Source: [Flexibacter] sp. ATCC 35103 (GTDB lineage: Bacteria > Bacteroidota > Bacteroidia > Flavobacteriales > Flavobacteriaceae). From it: a DNA stretch of 64,000 bases. Under the pieces are notes generated by a model. The model was given only the letters and a program-made list of their open reading frames with translations, was not told the DNA's origin and did no database searches. Of the stretch, positions 43,542 to 53,861 are shown in pieces; position 1 is the first letter of the stretch, and each line of letters starts with the position of its first letter. Location: positions 1 to 64,000 of the forward strand of contig NZ_MTQF01000010.1 in NCBI RefSeq assembly GCF_001975985.1, read 5' to 3'. Made by a program: the position numbers and the translations under genes.

Positions 43542-45047
43542 ATGAGTACTATAGCGCAAAGACCTGAATTTAAGGCAAAATATGAAAATTATATCAATGG
43601 TAAATTTACTGCACCGGTAAAAGGAGAATACTTTGATGTTATTTCTCCAATTGATGGAAAAGTATTTACAAAAGCAGCACATTCAGGTAAAGAAGATCTG
43701 GAACTGGCAGTAGACGCAGCTTACGAAGCATTCAAAACCTGGGGAAAAACATCAGTAACAGAACGAAGTATTTTACTCAATAAGATTGCACAAAAAATAG
43801 AAGACAACCTTGAATATATTGCAACCGTAGAAACTATCGATAACGGAAAACCAATTCGTGAAACCCTTGCAGCAGATATTCCGTTGGCAATTGACCATTT
43901 CAGGTATTTTGCAGGCGTAATTCGTGCCGAAGAAAGTTCGATTGCAGAACTGGATTCGCAGACTGTTTCTATTGCTTTAAGTGAACCTTTAGGAGTTGTA
44001 GCCCAGATTATTCCCTGGAATTTCCCTATTTTAATGGCAGTCTGGAAAATTGCCCCGGCACTTGCAGCAGGAAACACCATTGTTTTAAAACCGGCAGAAA
44101 GTACGCCAATTTCTATTTTAGTTTTAATGGAATTAATAGGCGATATCCTTCCTCCGGGAGTTCTGAATATAGTAAATGGTTTTGGTGCAGAACTTGGTCG
44201 TCCGTTAGTTACAAACAAAAAAGTTGCGAAAGCAGCATTTACAGGTTCTACTACTACAGGACGTCTTGTAATGCAATATGCAACAGAAAATATTATTCCG
44301 GTTACACTTGAACTTGGTGGTAAATCTCCCAATATTTTTTTCCCTTCAGTAGCAGATTATGATGATGATTTCTTTGATAAAGCGATTGAAGGCGCTGTTT
44401 TATTTGCCTTAAACCAAGGTGAAATCTGTACATGTCCGTCGAGATTATTGATTCACGAAGATATATACGAGAAGTTTATTGCAAAAGTAATCGAAAGAAC
44501 CGAAGCGATTATCGCAGGAAACCCATTAGATAAATCGACAATGATTGGAGCACAAACTTCATTAGTGCAAAAAGAAAAAATCATGTCCTATATAAAACTG
44601 GGTAAAGAAGAAGGAGCAGAGTTGCTGACCGGAGGAGACGAAAACAAATTGGGAGGAGATCTTGAAGGAGGTTACTATATCAAGCCTACTTTGTTTAAAG
44701 GACATAATAAAATGAGAATTTTCCAGGAAGAAATTTTCGGGCCTGTTCTTGCTGTTACCACTTTTAAAACTACTGAAGAAGCTATCGAGATTGCCAATGA
44801 TACCATGTACGGTTTAGGCGCAGGAGTATGGACACGTGATGCACACGAAATTTATCAGGTTCCAAGAGCGATACAATCCGGTCGTGTCTGGATCAATCAA
44901 TACCATTCATATCCTGCCGGAGCACCTTTTGGAGGTTATAAACAATCCGGAATTGGTCGTGAAAATCATAAAATGATGTTGGGACAATACCGTCAGACAA
45001 AAAATATGCTGATTTCTTACGATAAAAAGAAACTTGGTTTCTTTTAA
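43542..45047 (+). CDS. Aldehyde dehydrogenase (ExaC/acetaldehyde-type)
   Basis: About 501 residues from ATG at 43542 ([10 protein letters not shown]), chosen because the family starts there; the frame is open from 43473. NAD-binding and catalytic features are clear: [29 protein letters not shown] with the general-base Glu and the GEICTC segment with the nucleophilic Cys. It oxidises an aldehyde, possibly acetaldehyde or an alcohol breakdown product, with NAD. Followed by a terminator and then DUF779; the convergent AraC gene may control both. Confidence 0.95.
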   Translation: MSTIAQRPEFKAKYENYINGKFTAPVKGEYFDVISPIDGKVFTKAAHSGKEDLELAVDAAYEAFKTWGKTSVTERSILLNKIAQKIEDNLEYIATVETIDNGKPIRETLAADIPLAIDHFRYFAGVIRAEESSIAELDSQTVSIALSEPLGVVAQIIPWNFPILMAVWKIAPALAAGNTIVLKPAESTPISILVLMELIGDILPPGVLNIVNGFGAELGRPLVTNKKVAKAAFTGSTTTGRLVMQYATENIIPVTLELGGKSPNIFFPSVADYDDDFFDKAIEGAVLFALNQGEICTCPSRLLIHEDIYEKFIAKVIERTEAIIAGNPLDKSTMIGAQTSLVQKEKIMSYIKLGKEEGAELLTGGDENKLGGDLEGGYYIKPTLFKGHNKMRIFQEEIFGPVLAVTTFKTTEEAIEIANDTMYGLGAGVWTRDAHEIYQVPRAIQSGRVWINQYHSYPAGAPFGGYKQSGIGRENHKMMLGQYRQTKNMLISYDKKKLGFF

Positions 45048-45070
45048 TTAGTTATTATGTTGGTTCGAAA

Positions 45071-45098
45071 AGGTAAGTTTCTGACTTACCTTTTTTTT
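45071..45098 (+). terminator. Terminator after the aldehyde dehydrogenase gene
   Basis: AGGTAAGT and ACTTACCT form an 8-bp stem with a TTCTG loop and nine T. Confidence 0.8.
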
Positions 45099-45123
45099 GT
45101 AAATTTAATTTAAAAACAATACC

Positions 45124-45498
45124 ATGATAAAGAGACTTGATGCCACAGATGAAGCTATTGAATTAATAAAAATTCTAAAAGAAAAACACGGTGATCTCAT
45201 GTTTTATCAAGCCGGAGGTTGTTGTGAGGGAACACAGCCACAGTGTTTTGAGAAAGGAGGATATTACCAAAGAATGGGAGATGTTTGCATTGGTACAATC
45301 GAAGATACAGAGTTCTGGGTCGATAAGGATTTATTCGAATACTGGAAACATGCACATTTTACACTAAAAGTAATTGATGCTTTTGGAGTAGGAGGTTTTT
45401 CATTAGAAACCCCATTAAAGAAAACGTTTCAAATTGAATACCGGATTTTTACCGAAAAAGAAGAGAAAGATTTAGAACCGGTTAGTTTTATTGAATAG
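45124..45498 (+). CDS. DUF779 family protein
   Basis: A 124-residue protein. The Cys-rich QAGGCCEGTQPQC near residue 30 and the FEYWKHAHFTLKVIDAFGVG region identify DUF779, a family that regularly sits beside acetaldehyde or alcohol dehydrogenase genes, as it does here. The conserved cysteines may bind metal. Biochemical role unknown. Confidence 0.9.
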   Translation: MIKRLDATDEAIELIKILKEKHGDLMFYQAGGCCEGTQPQCFEKGGYYQRMGDVCIGTIEDTEFWVDKDLFEYWKHAHFTLKVIDAFGVGGFSLETPLKKTFQIEYRIFTEKEEKDLEPVSFIE

Positions 45499-45504
45499 GT
45501 TGAA

Positions 45505-45780
45505 AGGTTCAGAGGTGCAAAGCGACAAAGATTGACCGTAGAGATGCACAGCAGTGCGTCTAACATATGATATGGAAATTGGAAATAGTTGCAAAGCGAC
45601 AAAGATTGACCGTAGAGACGCACAGCGGTACGTCTAACATAAAATATAAATAATTGGAACGTAGACGCACTGCTGTGCGTCTCTACGATAAACGTTGAGA
45701 ATAAACGTTGTAAAATAAATGTTTTGAAAAAACATCATAAAAAACCTTTGTCCCTTTGCAACTCTAAACCTTTGAACCTC
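45505..45780. repeat. REP palindrome cluster (three copies) flanked by inverted arms
   Basis: A palindromic unit GTAGAGACGCACAGCAGTGC plus GTCTAC-like ending occurs at 45538-45563, 45612-45637 and, inverted, at 45661-45686. The first two lie in 52-bp direct repeats (45516-45567, 45590-45641). The outer arms, GAGGTGCAAAGCGACAAAG at about 45513 and its inverted relative near 45743-45775, enclose the block. Two more copies of the palindrome are inside the transposase gene at 61.8 kb, so this is a mobilisable REP family. Confidence 0.85.
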
Positions 45781-45782
45781 CC

Positions 45783-46706
45783 TTAGTTAATATACAACAA
45801 CTGATATTGCTTAGGCGTAATTCCTTCATGTTTTTTGAATAATCTTATAAAGTAATTAGCGTCTTCAAAGCCAGACAAATAACACACTTCGTTAATTTGT
45901 ATTCCGGGATTTCTGAGTAATTTCTTGGCGTGTTTTATTTTTTCATTTAGAACATACTCAATCGGACTCATGCCTAATTCGCGTTTAAAGAAACGGTAAA
46001 AAGAAGCTGTGCTCATACAGGCTTTTTCGCTCAGGCTTTTCATGTTGATATTTTCCTTTAGATTAAGCTTGATAAATTCCGTTACTTCAAAAATTGGATT
46101 ATTGGTTTGAATCGCAATTCCGTCATCTATAGATTTTACAGTTTGTGTCTGGATGATTCTAATTAGCAATTCCTGCAAAGTCAAATCAGCAAGGGCATCT
46201 TTTGTGATGGAAGTGCTCATGCATTCCTTAATGAGTTTATTGACTGTCGTAGCAAGATCTACATTATTATAAAAGAAATAATTTTGATAATTTAATTGCC
46301 AATACGCATCGATTCCTTCTTTAGGATAACGTTCATTTAGAAAATTTAAAGTGTCGTTTATTTTAGATTTATCGATTGCCAAGGCAAGGCATTGCGTTGG
46401 ATTTTCTCTTGATGCTTCCGGAAAATCAATCTTCATTTCTACGTTTGACGGGATAACAACTGTTTCTCCGGGTAAATAATCAAATCCGGGTTCATCAAAA
46501 AGATGCATTACTTTTTTGCCTCTCAACATACTGGTTACCACAAAATCATTGAATTTTAGCGGAACAAGTTTAGAAGACTCATACGTTTCAAAAATATTTA
46601 ATTCACAATGATTTAGCGTATAAACCGTCCTGTTTTCGACTAGTGTTTTTAATGATTTTTCATTCGATAATTGAGGAGGACGGATCAAAGCACGTTGATT
46701 ATTCAT
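45783..46706 (-). CDS. AraC family transcriptional regulator
   Basis: About 307 residues from ATG at 46706 (frame open to a TTG at 46715). N-terminal cupin-type sensor (FDYLPGETVVIPSNVEMKID) and C-terminal double helix-turn-helix (NMKSLSEKACMSTASFYRFF and INEVCYLSGFEDANYFIRLF). It is convergent with the DUF779 and aldehyde dehydrogenase genes; AraC regulators beside such pairs usually activate them, so an alcohol or aldehyde inducer is plausible. Confidence 0.9.
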   Translation of the reverse strand: MNNQRALIRPPQLSNEKSLKTLVENRTVYTLNHCELNIFETYESSKLVPLKFNDFVVTSMLRGKKVMHLFDEPGFDYLPGETVVIPSNVEMKIDFPEASRENPTQCLALAIDKSKINDTLNFLNERYPKEGIDAYWQLNYQNYFFYNNVDLATTVNKLIKECMSTSITKDALADLTLQELLIRIIQTQTVKSIDDGIAIQTNNPIFEVTEFIKLNLKENINMKSLSEKACMSTASFYRFFKRELGMSPIEYVLNEKIKHAKKLLRNPGIQINEVCYLSGFEDANYFIRLFKKHEGITPKQYQLLYIN

Positions 46707-46778
46707 TGCGATCAAATTTTAAGTGGATTCTTTAAAATTAATCAAAAAAGAAATAGCAAGCTGAGATTTAACGTTTTA

Positions 46779-47642
46779 TTAAATTAATTCTTCGACGTGC
46801 TTTTTGATGTTTTCAGCGATTTTTTTTGTTGGCAGATCATTTTCATCATCGCCAAACGGATCTTCAATTTCTTCTGCAATAAGCTCGAGACTCGCCAGTA
46901 CATAAAAAATAAAAACAACGACCGGAGCTACAAAATATCCCAGGCTAATCGAGTAGCCAAATGGCAATGTCATGATGTAAAAGAAAATAAATTTTTTGAT
47001 AAAAGCGCTGTAAGAGTAGGGAATAGGCGTGTTTTTTATTCTCTCGCAAGCGCCGCATATATCTGTAAAAGATTGCAGTTCTTCGTTTAAAATAATAAGC
47101 TGGTCTCCGGTAATTTTTTTAGCATCATATAAATCATTGATTTTATGAAACATCATTCTTTTTACCTGATTGGGTTTGTGTTTATGATGGTCAATTTCTA
47201 AATCTACATCTTCAAAAAGCTGTTTGCTGGTTTCAGAATCATGAAGATGTTTGTGCAGAATAGAAGCGTAAGTAGGAATGAATTTTCTAAAGAATTTTCG
47301 ATCATTTTCATCCTTAAGTATAGCAGAAAGTTTAATAGCCAGATTACGGCTATTATTTACAAGACCTCCCCATAATTTGCGGCCTTCCCACCAGCGGTCA
47401 TAAGCCGTATTAGTTCGAAAAACAAGCAATAACGAAATTACAAAACCAAGCATTCCGTGCATGATTGGAATGTTATGGATATAATCATTTTTTCCAATCT
47501 TGAAATATTCAACTTCAAGATAACCAACTACAGCAGAGTAAATCCCGATGGCAATCATAACCGGAAGCAGCTTTCTAACGGTATCAGATTTATGAAAATG
47601 GAAAATAAAAGTAAACCAATCTTTGGTATTATATGAGATCAT
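46779..47642 (-). CDS. Bestrophin family anion channel
   Basis: A 287-residue membrane protein. IPIMHGMLGFVISLLLVFRT and TAYDRWWEGRKLWGGLVNNS are the defining bestrophin/YneE segments, with the pore-lining helix near residue 65. Four main membrane helices and a cytoplasmic C-terminal tail. Bacterial bestrophins form pentameric ion channels. Single gene between AraC and the efflux operon. Confidence 0.92.
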   Translation of the reverse strand: MISYNTKDWFTFIFHFHKSDTVRKLLPVMIAIGIYSAVVGYLEVEYFKIGKNDYIHNIPIMHGMLGFVISLLLVFRTNTAYDRWWEGRKLWGGLVNNSRNLAIKLSAILKDENDRKFFRKFIPTYASILHKHLHDSETSKQLFEDVDLEIDHHKHKPNQVKRMMFHKINDLYDAKKITGDQLIILNEELQSFTDICGACERIKNTPIPYSYSAFIKKFIFFYIMTLPFGYSISLGYFVAPVVVFIFYVLASLELIAEEIEDPFGDDENDLPTKKIAENIKKHVEELI

Positions 47643-47668
47643 TAAGTTTGTTTTGAAACAAATTTACT

Positions 47669-48979
47669 TTAAAAATTAATATTTCCTGCTAATTCTTTTA
47701 ACGCAATTTCAGATAATTTAGCTTCATATTGAGCATTACTGTAACGTACTTTTGCATTTACATAATTTAACTGTGCAGTTCTGAAATCAATAGTAGTGAT
47801 GGTTCCTATTCTAAATTTATCGAGTGTAATATCTAAGTTTTGTTTGGCGATAGCTTCGTTATCTTCTTCCAGATCAATTAATTCCAGATTGGTTAAATAC
47901 GTTTGAAAAGCAGTACTTAATTGTGTGTCTAAAATCATATTTTGCTGTTCGATCGCAATTTGGGTATTCTCAATTTGCAATTTTGCTACTTTTTCATTTC
48001 GATGCTGGTTAAAGCCATCAAATATGTTTAGTGTTGCGTTAAAACCATAATTAAAACCCTTTGAAGAAGATTCACTTGTGAAACCTAAACTAGACTGGCT
48101 TTCGGCAAAATTATATCCGGATGTTAAGTTTACAACAGGATAACGATCTGCCTTTATTTGTTTAAGCTGTAATTCTGCAATTCGTTTGTTTATTATTTGC
48201 GATTCTAAAGCAGGGTTTTGCTTTTTTGCCAATTCCATTAAATCAATCAGAACCAATTTATTGTCGACAGTAACCTGATTAGTAACTGTAAAATTAATTT
48301 TTGGGTCGCGGGCTAAATACTGGTTCAGTAAAATTTTAGCATTTGCATACGATTCTTTCTGTCTTAATAAAGCAACCTGATCTGAGTTTAAATCAACCTG
48401 AGCATTTAAAACTTCAAGTTTGGATGCTTTTCCTATTGTAAAACGGTTTTGTGCAAGGGTTAAACGCTGTTTCGAAATTACAATTGTAGTATCTAATGCC
48501 GATAATTGCTGCTGTTGTTGTACTAAATCATAGTAAGCAGAATTTACCTGACCAATTTTGACTAAAATGGTTCTTTTAAGTTCCGCATCGCCAAGCTTTT
48601 GTAACTCTTTTAACTGATCTAATCTGGCGAACATTTTCATACCGTCAAAAACCGTCCAGCCCAAACTTACACCATAATTCAAACTGTTGTTTTTGGCATT
48701 GTTTAAAGAAGTTGAAGTTCCATCCTGACGAGTCTGAGATGAATTTGTAACACTGTTATTGTCTGTAATTGAAGCCGTAGCCGTAGGAAGCATTCCTGCG
48801 TTTCCAACTGTTACATTGGTTTCGCTAATTTTAGAATTGTTTTTGGCGATCTTAATTTCAAAATTATTTTCTAAAGCTATTTTCATAGCGTCTTCTATAG
48901 TTAAGACTTCTTGCGCGTTGCTTTTTGCTATACAAAACAAAAATAAAACGAGGCTTATTACTGTTATTTTAGTTTTCAT
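47669..48979 (-). CDS. TolC family outer membrane efflux protein
   Basis: A 436-residue protein with a signal peptide (1-22, ending SNAQ) and the tandem TolC repeat of long helices and barrel strands (LTIEDAMKIALENNFEIKIA at the start, RYSNAQYEAKLSEIALKELA at the end). Outer-membrane channel for the RND pump encoded just upstream, 74 bases away in the same operon. Confidence 0.95.
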   Translation of the reverse strand: MKTKITVISLVLFLFCIAKSNAQEVLTIEDAMKIALENNFEIKIAKNNSKISETNVTVGNAGMLPTATASITDNNSVTNSSQTRQDGTSTSLNNAKNNSLNYGVSLGWTVFDGMKMFARLDQLKELQKLGDAELKRTILVKIGQVNSAYYDLVQQQQQLSALDTTIVISKQRLTLAQNRFTIGKASKLEVLNAQVDLNSDQVALLRQKESYANAKILLNQYLARDPKINFTVTNQVTVDNKLVLIDLMELAKKQNPALESQIINKRIAELQLKQIKADRYPVVNLTSGYNFAESQSSLGFTSESSSKGFNYGFNATLNIFDGFNQHRNEKVAKLQIENTQIAIEQQNMILDTQLSTAFQTYLTNLELIDLEEDNEAIAKQNLDITLDKFRIGTITTIDFRTAQLNYVNAKVRYSNAQYEAKLSEIALKELAGNINF

Positions 48980-49053
48980 ATGATGAATTGTTAGCTGTGA
49001 ATTAAACTTTTAAACGAAATTCACAGCTTCTATATTATTTCAAATTTTAGTAT

Positions 49054-52000
49054 CTATTTATGGCTCTCTCTTTCATATTCTTCGATATGATCAAATTCAG
49101 GATAATGTTTTCTGGCTTTAGACCACATCAAATAAATAGCAGGAATTACAAAAAGTGTCAGTGCAAGAGAGAAAATAGTTCCTCCCACAATTACAACTCC
49201 CATCCCGATTCTACTGGTAGAGGCCGCTCCAAGTGACATTGCAATTGGTAAAGCTCCTAATGCGATGGCTAAACTGGTCATTAAAATAGGACGTAAACGC
49301 GCTTCTGATGCTTCAAGAATTGCTTCCAGTTTTGGTTTTCCCTGTTCTCGCAGCTGATTCGCAAATTCTACAATCAAAATACCATTTTTAGTTACCAGAC
49401 CAATAAGCATTACGGTACCAATCTGGCTGAATATATTCCAGGTCTGATTGAATAACCATAGAGAGAATAAAGCTCCTGCAACAGCCATAGGTACTGTTAA
49501 TATGATAATAAGCGGATCTATAAAACTTTCAAATTGAGCTGCAAGAATTAAAAATATTAATAATAAGGCCAATCCAAAGGCGAAAGACGTATTTGAACTA
49601 CTTTCTACGAAATCTCGTGATTCTCCACTTAAATCGGTTGTAAAACTTTGATCGAGAACTTTAGTTTTAATTCGGTCCATTTCTTCAATACCATCGCTGA
49701 TACTTTTGCCTGGTGCTAAACCTGCAGAAACAGTTGCAGACATATATCGGTTATTATGATACAATTGCGGCGGATTACTTTGTTCTTCGACTTTTACAAC
49801 ATTATCCATCTGGATCAACTGGCCTGATTTGTTTCTCACAAACATAGAAGTTAAATCCAGTGGTTTAGAACGGTCTTTTTGATCAAACTGACCAATTACC
49901 TGATATTGTTTTCCGTTTTTAATAAAGTAACCAAAACGCTGACCGCTTAAAGAAAGCTGCAAAGTTTGGGCAATATCCATAATCGAAATTCCTAAACTCT
50001 CTGCTTTTGCACGATCAATACTTACGTTGATTTCAGGTTTATTAAATTTTAAATTCACATCTGTAGTCGAGAAAACATCACTTTTACCCACTTCATTCAT
50101 GAAAACCGGGATTTTTTCTCTTAGTTTTTCAAAAGTCGGCGCCTGGATAATATACTGAATAGGCAAACCTCCACGTCTGTTTACAGAAATTGTAGGCTGC
50201 TGAATTACAGATGTTTTAGCATTTGGATATTTTTTAGTCCATTTGGTTAATTTATCAGCAATATCTTTTTGAGATGTAGTTCTTTCATCCGGTTCTTTCA
50301 ACGAAAGCCTGATAAAACCTGAGTTCGTTGCAGAACCTCCGGAACCTCCAGCCGTAATTACTAAACTTACTTTTTTCTCTGAGATAGAATCATCAACCAA
50401 TTTTGACATTTCCTGCATAAAACGATTGGTATATTCATAAGATGAACCTTCGGGGGTTGTCATACGCATCGTTACAGAACTACGGTCATCATAAGGGGCA
50501 GTTTCTTTGGGAAGTATCGTGAAAAATAAATAAATCAATCCAAAACAAGCAATAAGAATAGGGAATGAGATCCATTTTTTGCCCATAAAACGACCTAACG
50601 AAGCTGCATATCCGCTGTTTAACTTTTCGAAAAAAGGTTCGGTTTTAATGTAGAATTTAGATTTCTTTTGTTCTCCGCCTTTCATTAAATAAGCATTTAA
50701 CATTGGCGTTAAAGTCAGCGATACAAAAGCAGAAATTAATACTGCAGCACCAATTACGACCCCAAATTCCCGAAAGAGTCGGCCTACGAAACCTTCTAAG
50801 AAAATTACCGGTAAAAATACCGCGGCAAGTGTTACTGAAATCGAGATCACAGCATAAAAAATTTCGTTTGAACCCTTAATCGCGGCCTCAATTGGCGACA
50901 TTCCTTCTTCGACTTTTTTGAAGATATTTTCCGTAACTACAATTCCATCATCCACAACTAAACCGGTTGCTAATACAATTGCCAGTAAGGTCAATACATT
51001 GATCGAAAAACCGAAAAGCCACATGATAAAAAACGTAGCAATTAACGAAACCGGAATATCAATTAAAGGTCTGAATGCAATTGCCCAGTCTCTAAAAAAC
51101 AAATAAATAATAATGATTACCAAAATAATCGAAATACCTAAAGTTTCTGCTACTTCAAGTACTGATTTTTTTACGAAAAGCGTATTATCAAGTGCAATAT
51201 TTAGTTTAATATCCTTAGGAAGATCTTTCTTTAAAGCGTCATATTTTTTATAAAATTCTTTTGAAATATCCAGATAATTAGCACCGGGCATTGGTACAAT
51301 AGCCAATCCAATCATTGGAAGCCCTGACGAAGTCAAAGAAGTTTCAATATTTTCAGGACCTAGTTCAGCACCGCCAACATCGCTTAAACGAACAATTTTA
51401 TCTCCGTCTGTTCGAATGATAATATTATTAAATTCTTCTGGTTTAGAAAGGTTTCCAATTGTTTTAACCGTTAGTTCTGTATTGTTTCCGGTTAATTTTC
51501 CAGATGGTAATTCTACGTTTTGTGCATTTAAGGCATCTCGAACATCAGAAACCGTACAATTATAGGCATTTAATTTTACCGGATCGATCCACAAACGCAT
51601 TGCATAACGCTTTTGTCCCCAGATCTGAACACCGCTTACTCCAGGAATCGTTTCTAGACGCTGGGAAATAACATTTTCGGCATAATCACTTAATTCTAAA
51701 GAGCTTCTGCTGTCACTTTGAACAGTCATCGAAATAATAGATTCACTATCTGCATCTGCTTTAGAAACTACCGGCGGAGCATCAATATCCTGTGGCAAAC
51801 TTCTAACAGCCTGCGAAACCTTGTCACGAACATCATTTGCTGCTTCTTCTAAATTTTTATCTAAATTAAATTCGATTGTGATATTGCTGCTTCCCTGATT
51901 ACTTGATGACGTAATATTTCTGATTCCGTCAATGGCATTTACGGCTTTTTCGAGAGGTTCTGTAATTTGTGATTCAATAATATCAGAATTGGCTCCTGTA

Positions 52001-52152
52001 TAATTGGTTCTGATAGAAACCTGCGCCGGATCAATTGAAGGAAATTCCCGAACACCTAAAAATGTATAACCAATGAAACCGAATAAAATAATCAAAAGAT
52101 TCAGTACAATAGTTAAAACAGGTCTTCTTATACTTGTAGTTGATAAACTCAT
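49054..52152 (-). CDS. RND efflux transporter permease (HAE1 family)
   Basis: A 1032-residue inner membrane pump. Twelve membrane helices in two halves; the proton-relay pair is in ATGLVVDDGIVVTENIFK (TM4), and the porter start FGFIGYTFLGVREFPSIDPA is typical. It forms a tripartite pump with the adaptor and TolC protein of this operon and exports drugs or lipophilic compounds. Confidence 0.96.
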   Translation of the reverse strand: MSLSTTSIRRPVLTIVLNLLIILFGFIGYTFLGVREFPSIDPAQVSIRTNYTGANSDIIESQITEPLEKAVNAIDGIRNITSSSNQGSSNITIEFNLDKNLEEAANDVRDKVSQAVRSLPQDIDAPPVVSKADADSESIISMTVQSDSRSSLELSDYAENVISQRLETIPGVSGVQIWGQKRYAMRLWIDPVKLNAYNCTVSDVRDALNAQNVELPSGKLTGNNTELTVKTIGNLSKPEEFNNIIIRTDGDKIVRLSDVGGAELGPENIETSLTSSGLPMIGLAIVPMPGANYLDISKEFYKKYDALKKDLPKDIKLNIALDNTLFVKKSVLEVAETLGISIILVIIIIYLFFRDWAIAFRPLIDIPVSLIATFFIMWLFGFSINVLTLLAIVLATGLVVDDGIVVTENIFKKVEEGMSPIEAAIKGSNEIFYAVISISVTLAAVFLPVIFLEGFVGRLFREFGVVIGAAVLISAFVSLTLTPMLNAYLMKGGEQKKSKFYIKTEPFFEKLNSGYAASLGRFMGKKWISFPILIACFGLIYLFFTILPKETAPYDDRSSVTMRMTTPEGSSYEYTNRFMQEMSKLVDDSISEKKVSLVITAGGSGGSATNSGFIRLSLKEPDERTTSQKDIADKLTKWTKKYPNAKTSVIQQPTISVNRRGGLPIQYIIQAPTFEKLREKIPVFMNEVGKSDVFSTTDVNLKFNKPEINVSIDRAKAESLGISIMDIAQTLQLSLSGQRFGYFIKNGKQYQVIGQFDQKDRSKPLDLTSMFVRNKSGQLIQMDNVVKVEEQSNPPQLYHNNRYMSATVSAGLAPGKSISDGIEEMDRIKTKVLDQSFTTDLSGESRDFVESSSNTSFAFGLALLLIFLILAAQFESFIDPLIIILTVPMAVAGALFSLWLFNQTWNIFSQIGTVMLIGLVTKNGILIVEFANQLREQGKPKLEAILEASEARLRPILMTSLAIALGALPIAMSLGAASTSRIGMGVVIVGGTIFSLALTLFVIPAIYLMWSKARKHYPEFDHIEEYERESHK

Positions 52153-52252
52153 GTGAGATTTTAGATTTTAGATTGTTGATTTTAGATTGTTGATTTCTAA
52201 TATCTATATTAAAGACTTATGACTTTAGGTTTTAAGACTTTCAACTTTATGA
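52153..52252. repeat. Short low-complexity repeats between pump and adaptor genes
   Basis: TTTTAGATTGTTGA occurs twice in tandem (about 52168-52196), followed by a GACTT-TGACTT-AGACTTTCAACTT pattern. No hairpin terminator. Such AT-rich periodic spacers recur in the window (see 56165-56257). Confidence 0.5.
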
Positions 52253-53311
52253 CTATTTAACTTTAACTTTTATCGGAGACTCATCTTTTAAGGACATCAC
52301 GCCGCTTGTTATCAAAGTGTCGCCAGCTTTTAATCCTGATAAAATCAAGATTGAAGCGTCTGTTCTTGTTGTTGCATCCACTTTTACTTCTTTGGCTTTG
52401 CCCATATTGGCAATGTAGACTTTTTTACCATCTTGTATAGGTACAATTGCTTCAGTAGGAACCACAATAGCATCTTTAATGATGTTTAAAGGCAATTTTA
52501 CATCAGCAAAAGTTCCCGGAAATAATTTTCCGTCGTGATTATCAGCAATTGCGCGAATTTGTAATGTACGTGTTGCTACAGCCACTTCAGGTTCTATGGC
52601 GTATATTTTTGCAGTATATGTTTTATCAGATCCTGAGACGTTGAAATCAATTGAAGAACCGGTTTTTACCTGAGCAGCATATTTTTCAGGGATAGAAAAA
52701 GTGATTTTTAATTTGCCTGTGTTAACCAGTTTTGCCACCAAAATTGTTGGTGTAATATAAGTTCCTGGAGAAATAGAACGTAAACCAATTTTACCTGAAA
52801 AAGGAGCTTTTACAGATGTTTTGGCAATTTGAGCTTTTATTAATTGGCTTTGTGCCTGAGCAGATGCGTGATCTGCATTGGCAACATCAAATTCTTCCTG
52901 GCTAATCGCCTCTTTTTGTAAAAGTAATTTAGCTCGTCTTTGGTTTTCTGCAGTAAGGCTTTCTTTGGTCTGTGCTTGCCTTAATTGTGCTTTTAATTCG
53001 ATATCATTTACCTTAAAAAGTACCTGACCTTTATTTACGTAACTTCCTTCATTAAAATAAATGCCTTCAACAATTCCTGAAACCTCACTGTGAATTTCTA
53101 CTTGTTCATTTGCTTCGATAGATCCTGATAACGATAAGTTATTATCAAAAGTAGCTGTTTTAACTACAATTCCGGTTACTGCTGTTGGTTTGTCTTTGTC
53201 TCCGAATTTTTTTGAATCTTCGTTTTTCTTTTTATTAGAAACTATTCTGTAGGTTATAAATCCTCCGATACAAATAATCAGCAAGGCATAAATAAGGTTT
53301 TTTACTTTCAT
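52253..53311 (-). CDS. RND efflux periplasmic adaptor subunit (membrane fusion protein)
   Basis: A 352-residue adaptor with an N-terminal membrane anchor (about 4-25). Lipoyl half-motifs (VEIHSEVSGIVEGIYFNEGS and KTSVKAPFSGKIGLRSISPG) flank a coiled-coil hairpin (about 105-165), then beta-barrel and membrane-proximal domains. First gene of the adaptor-pump-TolC operon. No regulator gene adjoins. Confidence 0.95.
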   Translation of the reverse strand: MKVKNLIYALLIICIGGFITYRIVSNKKKNEDSKKFGDKDKPTAVTGIVVKTATFDNNLSLSGSIEANEQVEIHSEVSGIVEGIYFNEGSYVNKGQVLFKVNDIELKAQLRQAQTKESLTAENQRRAKLLLQKEAISQEEFDVANADHASAQAQSQLIKAQIAKTSVKAPFSGKIGLRSISPGTYITPTILVAKLVNTGKLKITFSIPEKYAAQVKTGSSIDFNVSGSDKTYTAKIYAIEPEVAVATRTLQIRAIADNHDGKLFPGTFADVKLPLNIIKDAIVVPTEAIVPIQDGKKVYIANMGKAKEVKVDATTRTDASILILSGLKAGDTLITSGVMSLKDESPIKVKVK

Positions 53312-53861
53312 AAAATTGAGGTAAATGTTTTTTTGGTAATGTGTTTTTAGTAAGCTTACAAATTTAACTTTTTGAAACGAAAACTAAAGATGTTAGGTTT
53401 TATTTAACACTTGGATAATATTAATTTTAAACGTCTTTTAACAGTAAAATAAGCCAGCTTTTTGTAATTAGACATGAGTTGCGAAAAAAGGTTTAAATCA
53501 AATTTTAATTATTTTAAAATTATTTGTTCTCCATTGTTAAAAGTTTGTATTAAATTCATTTTTAGTAAATATATACTTATAAAAATGCTTTTTAAATGAT
53601 GTTTTATGTGAGATATTTATTATTTAAAAAATTTTTCGCATTTTGACTGATTTTTTTTGCACTTTATCGATTTTATTCGTAACATTGATAAGCTTAAACA
53701 AAATGATCCGTTTTTTGTGAGAATAGTAATGTTTTTGGTGGTTAAGCGATAAGATGTGTAGGTTTTTTATTTGTTTTTAAGTTAAAGTTATTAAATACTA
53801 GAATAAATCATTTAACAATCGTTTAATCATTTTCTGTTCTCAATCAAAAACTATCTTTTTT
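53312..53861. other. 550-base AT-rich non-coding gap
   Basis: Lies between the divergent efflux operon and the thioredoxin-like gene. No gene, repeat or exact TAnnTTTG promoter was found; very AT-rich. Confidence 0.5.

Noticed and set aside
43721-44332. A 203-codon frame antisense to the aldehyde dehydrogenase gene
   Set aside because: Low-complexity composition, no family resemblance and complete overlap with a strongly conserved enzyme.
45505-45780. A CRISPR array
   Set aside because: Only three palindromic units, two in one orientation with a 74-base period and one inverted, and no cas genes in the window. The same unit in the RAYT gene shows a REP family.
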